A stretch of 64,000 nucleotides of DNA from an uncultured Prolixibacteraceae bacterium (lineage in GTDB: Bacteria > Bacteroidota > Bacteroidia > Bacteroidales > Prolixibacteraceae), in assembly GCA_937915865.1 (NCBI GenBank), contig CALGIG010000075.1, positions 1 through 64,000 of the forward strand, given 5' to 3'. Positions 35,356 through 44,975 of the stretch are shown here, in pieces; position 1 is the stretch's first letter; every line of letters begins with the position of its first letter. The translations under genes and the position numbers were made by a program. Below the pieces are notes generated by a model. That model was not told the origin of the DNA. It searched no databases and saw only the letters and a program-made list of their open reading frames with translations.

Positions 35356-36834
35356 ATGGAACTGAATCGTAAAAACGCAGCACAAACTCAAATTTACCCA
35401 ACACGCATACTTCAGTTTGGAGAAGGAAATTTCTTAAGGGCTTTTGCCGATTGGATTGTAAATAAAATGAACAAGGAAATTGGTTTTAATTCTGGTGTCG
35501 ATGTTATTCAGCCTTTGGAAAACGGTATGGTTGACATGCTGAATGCTCAGGATGGCTTGTATCATGTTTACCTGAAAGGAATTAAAAACGGACAACCGGT
35601 TAAAGAATTTACCTTGGTTGATTGTATAAATAAAGGGATTAACCCTTATACCGATTTTGAGGTGTACAAACAATCGTATCTTAATCCCGACCTGCGTTTT
35701 GTTTTTTCGAATACTACCGAAGCCGGTATTGCTATGGACGAAACTGATACGCTCGAAATGCAGCCTCAGAATTCATTCCCAGGAAAAGTTACAGCCTTAC
35801 TTTACAATCGGTTTAAGGCTTTTGACGGTGCAACCGATAAAGGATTGATTTTCTTTGCCTGCGAGCTGATTGACCGTAATGGTGACATGTTGAAAAAATA
35901 TGTATTGCAACATGCTCAAAACTGGAATCTGGAAAACGAATTCGTGGCTTGGGTAAACAATTCGTGTGCATTTTGTAGTACTTTGGTCGACCGTATTGTA
36001 CCTGGTTTTCCTAAAGATGAAATTAAAGATATTCAGAAAGAACTGGGTTTTGAAGATAACCTGGTAGTAGTAGGCGAATATTTCCATTTATGGGTAATTG
36101 AAGCGCCCGAATGGGTACAAAAAGAATTTCCGGCTGAAAAAGCTGGGCTCGAAGTGAAATTTGTAAAAGATATGACCCGCTTTCGTGAGCAAAAAGTATT
36201 GGTATTGAATGGTTGTCATACCGGTAGCTATGCTGTTTCATACCTCAGCGGTTTGGAAACGGTGCGCGAAGCCTACGAAAATCTTGAGGTTGGTAACTTT
36301 ATGAAAGATTTGGTTTACGACGAGGTTTTACCTATTTTGGACGGTACAGAAAAAGAACTTCAGTCGTTTGCTAACAAAATTCTTGAACGCTTTCGTAACC
36401 CGTACATTCGTCACCTTTGGCAAAGTATTGCCCTAAATGCTATGTCGAAGTGGGAAACACGCAATTTGCCAACACTTTTAAGCTATTATGAAACTCACAA
36501 GATGCTTCCTCAAAAAATAGTGTTTTCGCTGGCAGCAATGATTGCATATTTTAAAGGCGAAGCTAATGGCGAAACATATAAAGTGCAGGACGATCAGTGG
36601 ATTGTTGATTTTTACAAGGAAGCCTGGGCTGAATGTGATGGCCGTCCAATCTCAATTCAAAAACTGGTAGAGAAGGTTTTAGCTCTTGATAAAGTTTGGA
36701 AGCGAGATTTAAATGAAATACCAAACCTTACATTGTCGGTTACTTGTTATTTGTTTTTGATTGAGCAGGTTGGTATGAAAAAAGCAGTTAAGGCTGTTTT
36801 GCATAAGAATAATCCATTGATGAAAATTGGATAA
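35356..36834 (+). CDS. uxaB: Tagaturonate reductase (altronate oxidoreductase)
   Basis: About 492 residues of the mannitol dehydrogenase superfamily. The N-terminal Rossmann region is RILQFGEGNFLRAFADWIVNKMN, followed by FSNTTEAGI and the catalytic region MTRFREQKVLVLNGCHT. It converts D-tagaturonate to D-altronate with NADH in the galacturonate (pectin) branch of hexuronate catabolism. The ATG at 35356 (MELNRKNAAQ) is favoured; an upstream ATG at 35320 would cover the leader hairpin. uxaA follows 83 bp downstream. uxaC is not in this window. Confidence 0.93.
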   Translation: MELNRKNAAQTQIYPTRILQFGEGNFLRAFADWIVNKMNKEIGFNSGVDVIQPLENGMVDMLNAQDGLYHVYLKGIKNGQPVKEFTLVDCINKGINPYTDFEVYKQSYLNPDLRFVFSNTTEAGIAMDETDTLEMQPQNSFPGKVTALLYNRFKAFDGATDKGLIFFACELIDRNGDMLKKYVLQHAQNWNLENEFVAWVNNSCAFCSTLVDRIVPGFPKDEIKDIQKELGFEDNLVVVGEYFHLWVIEAPEWVQKEFPAEKAGLEVKFVKDMTRFREQKVLVLNGCHTGSYAVSYLSGLETVREAYENLEVGNFMKDLVYDEVLPILDGTEKELQSFANKILERFRNPYIRHLWQSIALNAMSKWETRNLPTLLSYYETHKMLPQKIVFSLAAMIAYFKGEANGETYKVQDDQWIVDFYKEAWAECDGRPISIQKLVEKVLALDKVWKRDLNEIPNLTLSVTCYLFLIEQVGMKKAVKAVLHKNNPLMKIG

Positions 36835-36839
36835 ACAAA

Positions 36840-36905
36840 TGTTGCGGGTTACGTGTTTCGGGTAACGAGTTGACCCGCAGTGTGTAACTCACAACACAAA
36901 CTCAC
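36840..36905. repeat. Low-complexity repeat between uxaB and uxaA
   Basis: A spacer of imperfect gggttacg/gtttcggg/gagttgac units that folds into nested stems (gttac/gtaac within gcgggt/acccgc), followed by tgtgtaactcacaacaca. It resembles the style of the patches at 21651 and 44779 but has a different unit. Confidence 0.5.
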
Positions 36906-36917
36906 AACGAACAAAAA

Positions 36918-38405
36918 ATGGTAAAATTCATAAAAATAAATCCTGATGATAATGTGGCAGTTTGCCTTGATGCTGCAACAAAAGGCGAATCAGTGAATAT
37001 TGGTAATCAGGAAATTAATCTACTGAACGATATTCCTGTAGGCCATAAAGTAGCGCTTCGTTCAATAGCAGAGAATACTGATATAATCAAATATGGAGCC
37101 CCAATTGGGCATGCTTTGGCTGATATTAAAGCGGGCGAACATGTTCATACCCACAATCTGAAAACAAACCTTTCGGGAACATTAGCTTATTCGTTCAACC
37201 AAAAGCTTAATGAAATACGTTACACCAGGCGTGATCTTACTTTCAATGGTTATCGCCGCAGTAATGGTAATTCTGGTATTCGCAACGAATTGTGGATTGT
37301 TCCTACGGTGGGTTGTGTAAACGGACAAGCACAGCAAATTATCGACCTGTTTAAGTCGGAAGTTCATTCTGAAAACATCGATGCAATTGAAGTTTTTAAG
37401 CACAATTATGGCTGCTCACAGTTAGGCGACGATCATATAAACACTCAAAAGGCTCTTGCTCAACTAATCAGGCATCCTAATGCAGGTGGTGTTCTTGTTC
37501 TGGGTTTAGGTTGTGAAAATAACCAGACTTCGTCGTTAAAAACCTTTATTGGCGAATACGATGAAAAACGAATTAAATTTCTTGTAGCCCAAGATGTTGA
37601 GGATGAAGTTGAAGCCGGATATGAATTACTGAAAGAGATTTACGCGGAAATGAAGAATGACCGCAGAGAACCAATTCCTCTTTCAGAATTAAAAGTTGGA
37701 TTAAAGTGTGGGGGATCGGATGGTTTCTCCGGAATTACTGCAAATCCGCTTGTTGGTGTATTTTCCGACTTTCTGGTTGCCCAGGGCGGAGCTACCATTC
37801 TGACCGAAGTTCCTGAAATGTTTGGCGCCGAAACTTTATTAATGGCTCGTGCAAAAGACCAGGCGACTTTTGACAAGACGGTTCTTTTGATTAACGACTT
37901 TAAGGACTATTACATGCAGCATAATTTGCCGGTATACGAAAACCCATCGCCTGGGAATAAAGCTGGGGGAATTTCTACACTCGAAGATAAATCGTTGGGA
38001 TGTACTCAAAAAGGTGGCTCAGCAATGGTTGTCGATGTACTGAAATATGCTGAACCTATTAGCGAAAAAGGGTTAAATTTATTGTCGGCGCCTGGGAACG
38101 ATTTAGTTGCTGCATCGGCTCTTGGTTTTTCCGGTTGTCAACTCGTGCTTTTCACTACGGGGCGCGGAACTCCATTTGGTAGTTTTATCCCAACAATGAA
38201 AATATCAACAAATTCGGCGCTTTTCAATAAAAAGAAAAACTGGATTGACTTCAATGCGGGGCAGTTGCTCGAAGACAAATCGATGGACCAGCTACTCGAA
38301 GAGTTTATTGCGTATATAATTGAGATTGCAGGTGGCGAAAAGCTTAAACATGAAATAAGCGGATTCAAAGAAATCGCTATTTTTAAGACTGGTGTAACTT
38401 TGTGA
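36918..38405 (+). CDS. uxaA: Altronate dehydratase
   Basis: A 495-residue UxaA. The N-terminal SAF-like domain ends in GEHVHTHNLKTNL, and the main domain holds RNELWIVPTVGCVN, KHNYGCSQLGDDH and GLKCGGSDGFSGITANP, with conserved Cys and His for the Fe-dependent centre. It dehydrates D-altronate to 2-keto-3-deoxygluconate. It follows uxaB and ends at a bidirectional terminator. Confidence 0.95.
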   Translation: MVKFIKINPDDNVAVCLDAATKGESVNIGNQEINLLNDIPVGHKVALRSIAENTDIIKYGAPIGHALADIKAGEHVHTHNLKTNLSGTLAYSFNQKLNEIRYTRRDLTFNGYRRSNGNSGIRNELWIVPTVGCVNGQAQQIIDLFKSEVHSENIDAIEVFKHNYGCSQLGDDHINTQKALAQLIRHPNAGGVLVLGLGCENNQTSSLKTFIGEYDEKRIKFLVAQDVEDEVEAGYELLKEIYAEMKNDRREPIPLSELKVGLKCGGSDGFSGITANPLVGVFSDFLVAQGGATILTEVPEMFGAETLLMARAKDQATFDKTVLLINDFKDYYMQHNLPVYENPSPGNKAGGISTLEDKSLGCTQKGGSAMVVDVLKYAEPISEKGLNLLSAPGNDLVAASALGFSGCQLVLFTTGRGTPFGSFIPTMKISTNSALFNKKKNWIDFNAGQLLEDKSMDQLLEEFIAYIIEIAGGEKLKHEISGFKEIAIFKTGVTL

Positions 38406-38427
38406 AAATCAAGATATAATTAAGTGA

Positions 38428-38466
38428 AAAATCCGGTTAAAATGTATTTGACCGGATTTTTATTTT
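38428..38466. terminator. Terminator between uxaA and the histidine kinase gene
   Basis: The stem aaaatccggt (38428-38437) pairs with accggatttt (38451-38460), with flanking A and T runs, so it can serve both convergent genes. Confidence 0.85.
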
Positions 38467-38479
38467 GATTGGATCTGGA

Positions 38480-40159
38480 TTATTCAGGCTTATTCGATGG
38501 TAAAGTAAAAATAAACCGGCTTCCATTATTTAACTTGCTTTCAACGTGAATTTTCCCTCCGTGTTTTTCTATTATTTCTTTGCAAATTATAAGTCCCAGA
38601 CCATTTCCTTTTTCATTGGCTGTTCCCCTGGCCGATAAATGTGCTTCAATTCTAAATAACTTGTTCCGGGTTTTCTCATCCATTCCAACGCCATTGTCGG
38701 CAATACATATTTCAACCTTATCGCTATGCGTTTCTGCTGATAACCAAATTGATCCTCCCATGTTTGTGTATTTTATCGCATTCGACACAAGGTTTCTGAG
38801 AACTGTCTTTAGCATATTTAAATCGGCGAAACATTGTAAATCTTTTGTAATCTGATTTTGAATTGAGATATTTTTTAGTTGTGCTGATGATCGAAGATTT
38901 TCAACTACCTCGTTGGCAATGGTACTAAGCGATTGCATTTCCGGAGAAAAAACCATTTGTCCTGATTGTGATCGGGCCCAATCAAATAAAGAAGTTAAAA
39001 GCGCCAATGCTTCATTCGATTGATGTTGGAGCATTTCAACTAATTCTTCAGCTGTTTTTAAATCGTTCTGTCGTAAATAGTCTGATAACAAATCGGAAAT
39101 GGAAACTATGCTTCCAACAGGGTTCTTTAAATCATGGGCAATAATAGAGAATAAACGGTCTTTGGTTGCATTGATTTCTTCCAGTTTGACATTATTACTT
39201 CTTAAGGTTTCCTGCTGGTCGAAAAAATCTGATGTCAGATTAGCAAGAATTTTAAATTCGTCATTATTGTTTTTTAGCGATTGGATACTCTCTGTATTTT
39301 TTGAATACAGAGCTTTGTTCAGTTTATTGATTGGAACTAAAATTATTCTTCTGAAATAATAAAGAAAAATCATTAATCCAATCAATGAAAGCAGTATTGA
39401 TAAAATCGATAAATTAAATAGCTGTTGCAGACTTCCTTGCAGCTCATCTGTTTTTGAGAATACAACTGTACCAATTTTGTCTCCCGAATAATCATTCAGC
39501 TCTTTGAAGAAATAAATCTTTGAATGATCTTTTTTAAAGGTTTCCGGGTTAAAGTCGTTTATTACGTTAACACTATATCCTGTTGCTTCAGCATGTTCGT
39601 TCAAATATAAACCATCCCATTTACGTCCTATAAACAAATAACCTTGAGGAGGAGTAGTCCTTGAATCGGCGTCGGACGAAGGAACAATGATTGCTCCAAA
39701 CATTTCAATTAATTGGTTGCCACAGCTTTGAAAATAGTGGGAAAAAGGAGTTTTTGTTAGTTTCAGATTGATTAGTGCCTGGTCGGGATATGTTAATCCC
39801 TTGAGACAGATTGAATCTCCGAACTGATATACGAGTTTTTTTTCTTTGTTATAAATCAAAACAAACGAGAGCTTGAACTGATTAACAAAAAAATTCACAT
39901 TGTCTTTAGCCCAGGCAAGGTCAGGTTTTGTGATGAATTCAACCATATCATCCCAGCCCGAATTATCGTTGATCAATTGTTCGGTTTTAACTCGGTTGAT
40001 TTGTAGTACCTTGTCAATTATTTGCTCCTGATTTTTTTGGCTATCACGAAAAATAAGTTCTCTTTCGTGCAGCTGAATAAATTGGTAGGATAAAAATGAA
40101 ACTAAAATAATACCCAATACAATAGAGAGTAGAATTAAAATTTTTGTTTGTAGTTTCAT
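38480..40159 (-). CDS. CHASE4-domain sensor histidine kinase
   Basis: A 559-residue membrane kinase. TM1 is at ~7-27; a periplasmic CHASE4 domain (~40-240) carries the typical NDNSGWDDMVEFI; TM2 is at ~250-272; a short HAMP-like linker and coiled coil follow. The H-box is IAHDLKNPVGSI (phospho-His ~340), the N-box LVSNAIKYT and G-boxes IADNGVGMD and GNGLGL. No receiver domain and no response regulator gene is adjacent, so it is an orphan. The signal is unknown. Confidence 0.92.
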   Translation of the reverse strand: MKLQTKILILLSIVLGIILVSFLSYQFIQLHERELIFRDSQKNQEQIIDKVLQINRVKTEQLINDNSGWDDMVEFITKPDLAWAKDNVNFFVNQFKLSFVLIYNKEKKLVYQFGDSICLKGLTYPDQALINLKLTKTPFSHYFQSCGNQLIEMFGAIIVPSSDADSRTTPPQGYLFIGRKWDGLYLNEHAEATGYSVNVINDFNPETFKKDHSKIYFFKELNDYSGDKIGTVVFSKTDELQGSLQQLFNLSILSILLSLIGLMIFLYYFRRIILVPINKLNKALYSKNTESIQSLKNNNDEFKILANLTSDFFDQQETLRSNNVKLEEINATKDRLFSIIAHDLKNPVGSIVSISDLLSDYLRQNDLKTAEELVEMLQHQSNEALALLTSLFDWARSQSGQMVFSPEMQSLSTIANEVVENLRSSAQLKNISIQNQITKDLQCFADLNMLKTVLRNLVSNAIKYTNMGGSIWLSAETHSDKVEICIADNGVGMDEKTRNKLFRIEAHLSARGTANEKGNGLGLIICKEIIEKHGGKIHVESKLNNGSRFIFTLPSNKPE

Positions 40160-40240
40160 TAGCTAGATTTTGGCGTAAAAATAACTATTCCAGCGTAATA
40201 TAATATTATGGTAGTTTATAAAAATGCTTTTTCTTAATAA

Positions 40241-41179
40241 TTATTGTTTAGAATATTCGACTAATTGTAGATTCCTTTCGAGACGACGTAACCATACAAC
40301 GCCAATAGCCAAAAGAAGGCGTGGCCACATTAAAATAAATAATGGATAACCAATTGCAACAAATAATAAGGGGTCTTCGAGTTGCGAATGTGATATTGCA
40401 ATATGGTGGTTTAATAAATCTGCTTCTTCATCTGATAACCGGCCTTCTTCTTTTTCGTTAATCATGATTACACCACCGTATCCCAAACCAAGCGTATAAG
40501 CAACTATCCACAGAAAACCAGTGTTCTTAGGTAGTCCCATTAGTTTTAATAAAGGTTTAAATGGTATAAGTATCCACTTGATCAGGTTAAATTCATGTAG
40601 AGTTTTTTGCAGGATAAGAAGCAGGTTAACCAGAACAACAATTTTAAATGAGGTTTGAGATATGGTAATTAACCAGTTCTTAAATGCTGAAATGAAAACA
40701 ATTGTTGTTTTAGCAACGTTTTCAGACGTTCGTAAATGTTCCTCCGGAAGTATAAAGTTTAGGATAATAGCTGCTATAAGACTTGTTGTTAATCTGATTA
40801 AAACTATCCGGATAGGTTTTGAACCTGTTTTCTTCTGGATTGCCGTTTCAACAATCATAGAGTGAGAAATAAGACACATTACTGCTAAAATAATTCCTTC
40901 ACGATGACCGATTCCAAGAGTAGTCATTACCGCGATAACCGAATATATATTCGTAAAAAAGCTGGTAATCAATATAATTGAGGCCTGTCCGGATAATCCA
41001 ATGAGTTTAAATAACGGGGTAACTAATACTGCTATATCATTTAGTATTCCAAAAACATCGAGTAAGAAGACGGCAAAGGAAACAGGAATGGTTATTTTTA
41101 ACAACCAAAGTGCTGTTTTCATTCCTTGAGGAAGAGCTGCTTTTATACATCTTAAAAATCGATCGTTAAATCTTCTCAT
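40241..41179 (-). CDS. Gate-domain (nucleoside recognition/spore maturation-like) membrane protein
   Basis: A 312-residue polytopic protein with about eight hydrophobic segments. Two Gate-like halves are visible: KITIPVSFAVFLLDVFGILNDIAVLVTPLFKLIGLSGQASIILITSFFTNIYSVIAVM and LILQKTLHEFNLIKWILIPFKPLLKLMGLPKNTGFLWIVAYTLGLGYGGVIM. It is related to SpmA/SpmB and nucleoside-transporter gates. The transported compound is unknown. Monocistronic; 61 bp from the C1B peptidase gene, with a terminator between. Confidence 0.8.
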   Translation of the reverse strand: MRRFNDRFLRCIKAALPQGMKTALWLLKITIPVSFAVFLLDVFGILNDIAVLVTPLFKLIGLSGQASIILITSFFTNIYSVIAVMTTLGIGHREGIILAVMCLISHSMIVETAIQKKTGSKPIRIVLIRLTTSLIAAIILNFILPEEHLRTSENVAKTTIVFISAFKNWLITISQTSFKIVVLVNLLLILQKTLHEFNLIKWILIPFKPLLKLMGLPKNTGFLWIVAYTLGLGYGGVIMINEKEEGRLSDEEADLLNHHIAISHSQLEDPLLFVAIGYPLFILMWPRLLLAIGVVWLRRLERNLQLVEYSKQ

Positions 41180-41208
41180 ACAATTTTACTGGAAGGCAGT
41201 AATCACAA

Positions 41209-41235
41209 AAAAGCCCCGTTTTACGAGGCTTTTCT
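41209..41235 (-). terminator. Terminator of the C1B peptidase gene
   Basis: The stem aaaagccccg/cgaggctttt (41209-41218, 41224-41233) has one mismatch and a 5-base loop. A T-run on the minus strand follows. Confidence 0.8.
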
Positions 41236-41241
41236 TAAGTT

Positions 41242-42495
41242 TTATTTGAATTTTTTCAGGAGTTCGTTAACTGCATTTTTGTGTACGGTAAATCCCATCA
41301 TTTTCAGTTTGATATAATCTTCGCTGAAAAAATAATAGCCAAAATTTGGACTATTTTGATCGACATTACGCGAGCCAGAACTTGAGTCTTTGATCAGATA
41401 CCAATCTTTTCCTGATCCTTTGTAGTTCTCTAAAATTCCAATGAGTTGCATACCATGGTCGTCGGTGGTTGTTTCGTTCGAGAACCTGAACTGCCGGGCA
41501 TCATCGTTGATATAAGCCGAAGGTATATCGTAATCAGGAATCATGGCGCAGTTGTTTTCGCGGTTGAGTCCGGTTTCCGAAACATCGCCACCAATACTTA
41601 ATGAATAACCTGCTTTTATAGCACTTTTCACAATTTTCATATAGTCGTCGAGCGGAACATTGTAGTAATCTTTGCTATGCCACCAGTTGTCGGGCACTTT
41701 ATATTCAACCTGTTGCCAGTAAGGTTCCTGTTTGTACGAAAGAATTTCAACAAAATCGTCAGGGTTGATTTTCAGGTAATCTTTCAGATAGGTTTGTGGA
41801 GTATAGGTTTTACCCTCAACAACAAATTCGGTTGGTGGAACACCAATGTGGTGGTTCATAATCGATTTTATTGTTTCCAGCACATAGTCAATATTCCATG
41901 CGTTCGAGGTTTTTAATGAGTTAAGAAAAGCATTCATTTCGTCGAACATTTTTGCATGACTATGAAATTTACGGTCGTTAATTAACCCGGTATATGCTTC
42001 TTCGGGCATTGCTCCATATTTTTTCATCACACGTGCCAAAGCATTTCCTTCAGAGCCTTCGCCAAAAACCGATTCTCCGCGTTTCTCAACAAAGCGTGTA
42101 GCTTTTTCAAGGTATTCGCAATAAACCGAATAGATTTCCGAAATCTTAACTTTCTTTCCAAATTGACGGTAAACTTCTGATTCGTACAACGAAGTCGTTG
42201 AAAAACACCAGCATGTGCCTGTATTCCCCTGCGATATAGTTGGGTTTGCCCAAACCGATTTGTATAATGATGGATTATTGGGTAGGTCTAAACCCGACTG
42301 GTCCATTACAAAACGCACGTAAGGCGCTTTTTCATTCATTTTTTCTTCAACTGCATTTACATCCTTCAGGATAGATTCATAGTAAAAACCTTTTCCCTTC
42401 TGTTCAGTAATAACTTTTCCTTTGCTCACGTTTTGGGCCTGGCTTCCGGCTACAATCGAAATGGCCAACATTGTTACTAAAAAAATCCTTTTCAT
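41242..42495 (-). CDS. C1B-family cysteine aminopeptidase (bleomycin hydrolase-like), exported
   Basis: A 417-residue papain-like peptidase with a signal peptide (LVTMLAISIVAGSQAQ). The catalytic Cys is in GNTGTCWCFSTTS (~94) and the His in TTDDHGMQLIG (~346). The position that is Asn in bleomycin hydrolase (ENSWG) reads KDSSSG, so Asp may replace it. Cytosolic PepC/BLH enzymes lack export signals, so this is the periplasmic version common in Bacteroidota. It trims peptides, probably as an aminopeptidase. Confidence 0.88.
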   Translation of the reverse strand: MKRIFLVTMLAISIVAGSQAQNVSKGKVITEQKGKGFYYESILKDVNAVEEKMNEKAPYVRFVMDQSGLDLPNNPSLYKSVWANPTISQGNTGTCWCFSTTSLYESEVYRQFGKKVKISEIYSVYCEYLEKATRFVEKRGESVFGEGSEGNALARVMKKYGAMPEEAYTGLINDRKFHSHAKMFDEMNAFLNSLKTSNAWNIDYVLETIKSIMNHHIGVPPTEFVVEGKTYTPQTYLKDYLKINPDDFVEILSYKQEPYWQQVEYKVPDNWWHSKDYYNVPLDDYMKIVKSAIKAGYSLSIGGDVSETGLNRENNCAMIPDYDIPSAYINDDARQFRFSNETTTDDHGMQLIGILENYKGSGKDWYLIKDSSSGSRNVDQNSPNFGYYFFSEDYIKLKMMGFTVHKNAVNELLKKFK

Positions 42496-42658
42496 TTTAT
42501 TGAGTTTTTTCGGATCGAAAATTAATTGATTGATACAAACTTCAGACTGAATAATATCAGGTTTAACAGGCGAATTGGTATTGCTTTTGTGAGAAAAATT
42601 ACAAAACTGAAAAAGTGTTGATGTTTTTGAAACTGACTGCTGTGGCTGAACACTTTTT

Positions 42659-44758
42659 TTAGCTTATCGAACTCCAGTTAAATTCAGTGTTTTTCATTTT
42701 CAGAAGGTTTTGAACCAAAATGTAATTTTCGGGTTTTTGAAGTTTTGGGTCTTCGTCAAGCAAATCGGATGCCTGGTTTCGGGCATGTTGCAGTATTTCT
42801 CCGTCGCGTCCCAGGTTCGAAATTTTCAGGCTGAAACCAACCCCACTTTGTTGTGTTCCTTCCAAATCGCCGGGCCCGCGTAATTGCATATCAACTTCGG
42901 CAATTTCAAAGCCATCATTTGTACGCACCATTGTTTCGAGCCGCTTTCTGCTTTCGTTACTTATTTTGTACGACGACATCAGCAGGCAATACGATTGTTC
43001 AGCGCCGCGGCCAACCCTCCCGCGTAACTGGTGTAATTGCGAAAGTCCAAACCGTTCAGAGCTTTCAATAATCATTACTGAAGCATTGGGAACATCGACA
43101 CCAACTTCGATAACAGTTGTCGCCACCATTATCTGGGTTTTGCCTTCCTTGAAAAGTTGCATTTCAGCATCTTTATCTGTTGGTTTCATTCGTCCGTGCA
43201 CCATGCTGATCGAGTACTTCGGGAAAACCTGTTTCAAAAGTTCGTAGCCGTTTTCAACGTTCTTCAGGTCGAGTTTTTCCGATTCTTTAATAAGCGGATA
43301 AACAACATATACCTGACGGCCTAAATTTACCTGTTCCCGAATGAATTCGTAAACCTGCTTTCGGCGGTTTTCATAGAAATGCAGTGTTTGGATAGGTTTG
43401 CGACCCGGAGGCAACTCGTCGATTACCGAAACATCCAAATCTCCGTAAACTGTCATTGCCAATGTGCGCGGAATGGGAGTAGCAGTCATAACCAACACAT
43501 GTGGTGGTATGAATTCGTTCTTTTTCCAAAGTTTAGCGCGTTGGGCTACTCCAAACCGATGCTGCTCATCAATGATAACCAATCCAAGTTTCTTAAAATT
43601 CACATTGTCTTCTATCAGGGCATGGGTTCCAATCAGCAGTTGAAGGCTTCCATTTTCGAGTTCTTCATGAATTACCCTTCGCTTGGCTATTCTGGTCGAT
43701 CCGGTCAATAAAGCTATTTTTATTCCAAGACCTTCGGTAAGTTTTTTTATTGAATTGTAATGCTGAATGGCTAAAATTTCGGTAGGGGCCATCAGGCTAA
43801 CCTGGAAATCATTGTCAAAAGCAATTAGTGCAGTCATAAGGGCAACGAGTGTTTTTCCACTACCCACATCGCCTTGCAAGAGCCGGTTCATTTGTTTGCC
43901 CGAACCCATATCTTTCCTTATTTCTTTGATCACCTTTTTTTGTGCATTGGTGAGCTCAAACGGCAAATAATTATTGAAAAAGGTATTCAGATTATAACCC
44001 ACCTGCGAAAAAACGAAACCTTTGAATGAACCTTCTCTATTGTGTTTCAGGCTTAAGATACGAAGCTGGATATAAAACAGTTCCTCAAACTTCAGGCGGA
44101 AAAGTGCATTCTTAAGTAAGTTTGGATTTTCGGGGAAATGTACTTGTCGCAAAGCCGTGGAAAGAGCCATCAATTTAAGTTTATGGATCAAGCCTGAAGG
44201 AAGTGTTTCGTAAATTTTCCCTTCAACGACTGTTAATAAGCTATACTGAAATTTATTCAGGGTTTTACTTGTCAGAAACTTTTGTTTCATTTTTTCGGTA
44301 GTGTTGTAAAACGCCTGAAAAATGCCGGTTGTAACCTGTTTATTCTGGGCAGGTTCCAATTCAGGATGAACCATATTTACTTTGCCGTTAAATATTGAAG
44401 GTTTCCCGAAAAGGATGTATTCGACATTGGTTTTGTAGTTTTCTTTCACCCATTTTATTCCCTGAAACCAAAGTAATTCCATCACTCCCGAATCGTCTCT
44501 GAAATAGGCAATAAGCCTTTGACGTGCACCTTCTCCATTGGTTTCAAACCTTATAATCTGACCTTTTAGCTGAATGTAGGTCATGTTAGCCGTAACTTCA
44601 GCGATGTTGTAAAATTTAGTACGGTCGATATATTTATAAGGGAAATTATATAGCAGGTCGTTGAATGTGAAGATATTCAACTCTTTTTTCAGAAGTTCGG
44701 CGCGCTGAGGACCAACTCCGGGCAAAAATTTAATATCCTGATCCAAAAATTCTGACAT
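42659..44758 (-). CDS. recG: ATP-dependent DNA helicase RecG
   Basis: A 699-residue RecG. The N-terminal wedge (OB-fold) domain reads FLPGVGPQRAELLKKELNIFTFNDLLYNFPYKYIDRT. Walker A is LQGDVGSGKTLVAL (~294), motif II DEQHRFG (~396), motif VI QLRGRVGRG, and the TRG-type end is present. It remodels stalled forks and Holliday junctions. The -7 box TATCTTTG lies only about five bases before the ATG, so the message may be leaderless. Confidence 0.97.
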   Translation of the reverse strand: MSEFLDQDIKFLPGVGPQRAELLKKELNIFTFNDLLYNFPYKYIDRTKFYNIAEVTANMTYIQLKGQIIRFETNGEGARQRLIAYFRDDSGVMELLWFQGIKWVKENYKTNVEYILFGKPSIFNGKVNMVHPELEPAQNKQVTTGIFQAFYNTTEKMKQKFLTSKTLNKFQYSLLTVVEGKIYETLPSGLIHKLKLMALSTALRQVHFPENPNLLKNALFRLKFEELFYIQLRILSLKHNREGSFKGFVFSQVGYNLNTFFNNYLPFELTNAQKKVIKEIRKDMGSGKQMNRLLQGDVGSGKTLVALMTALIAFDNDFQVSLMAPTEILAIQHYNSIKKLTEGLGIKIALLTGSTRIAKRRVIHEELENGSLQLLIGTHALIEDNVNFKKLGLVIIDEQHRFGVAQRAKLWKKNEFIPPHVLVMTATPIPRTLAMTVYGDLDVSVIDELPPGRKPIQTLHFYENRRKQVYEFIREQVNLGRQVYVVYPLIKESEKLDLKNVENGYELLKQVFPKYSISMVHGRMKPTDKDAEMQLFKEGKTQIMVATTVIEVGVDVPNASVMIIESSERFGLSQLHQLRGRVGRGAEQSYCLLMSSYKISNESRKRLETMVRTNDGFEIAEVDMQLRGPGDLEGTQQSGVGFSLKISNLGRDGEILQHARNQASDLLDEDPKLQKPENYILVQNLLKMKNTEFNWSSIS

Positions 44759-44762
44759 AATG

Positions 44763-44770
44763 CAAAGATA
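44763..44770 (-). promoter_or_regulatory. Perfect -7 box of recG (possible leaderless transcript)
   Basis: On the minus strand TATCTTTG is followed by four bases and then the recG ATG. I found no good -33 TTTG at the usual distance. Confidence 0.45.
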
Positions 44771-44777
44771 AAAAAAG

Positions 44778-44823
44778 TTGGGAGTCGGAAGCTGAGTGCC
44801 AGTAGATGGAAATCGGAAGACAA
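44778..44823. repeat. Degenerate ggaagtcg-type intergenic repeat
   Basis: Imperfect units (gggagtcggaag, ctgagtgcc, gaaatcggaagac) of about 8-10 bp in the recG/lolD-like intergenic gap. A third patch of this kind in the window. Confidence 0.4.
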
Positions 44824-44975
44824 AAGCAAATTAACTTTTCGAAATCAAATCTTCAATCAGTTCTTTTAATTCGATGTTTGTATAAATTCATATATCTTAG
44901 CTGAAAATAGTTTTGTTTTTTGTAATAAACAGGATTCGGTTAAAACTAATCTGCTAAATAACAAGCCGACAAAAA

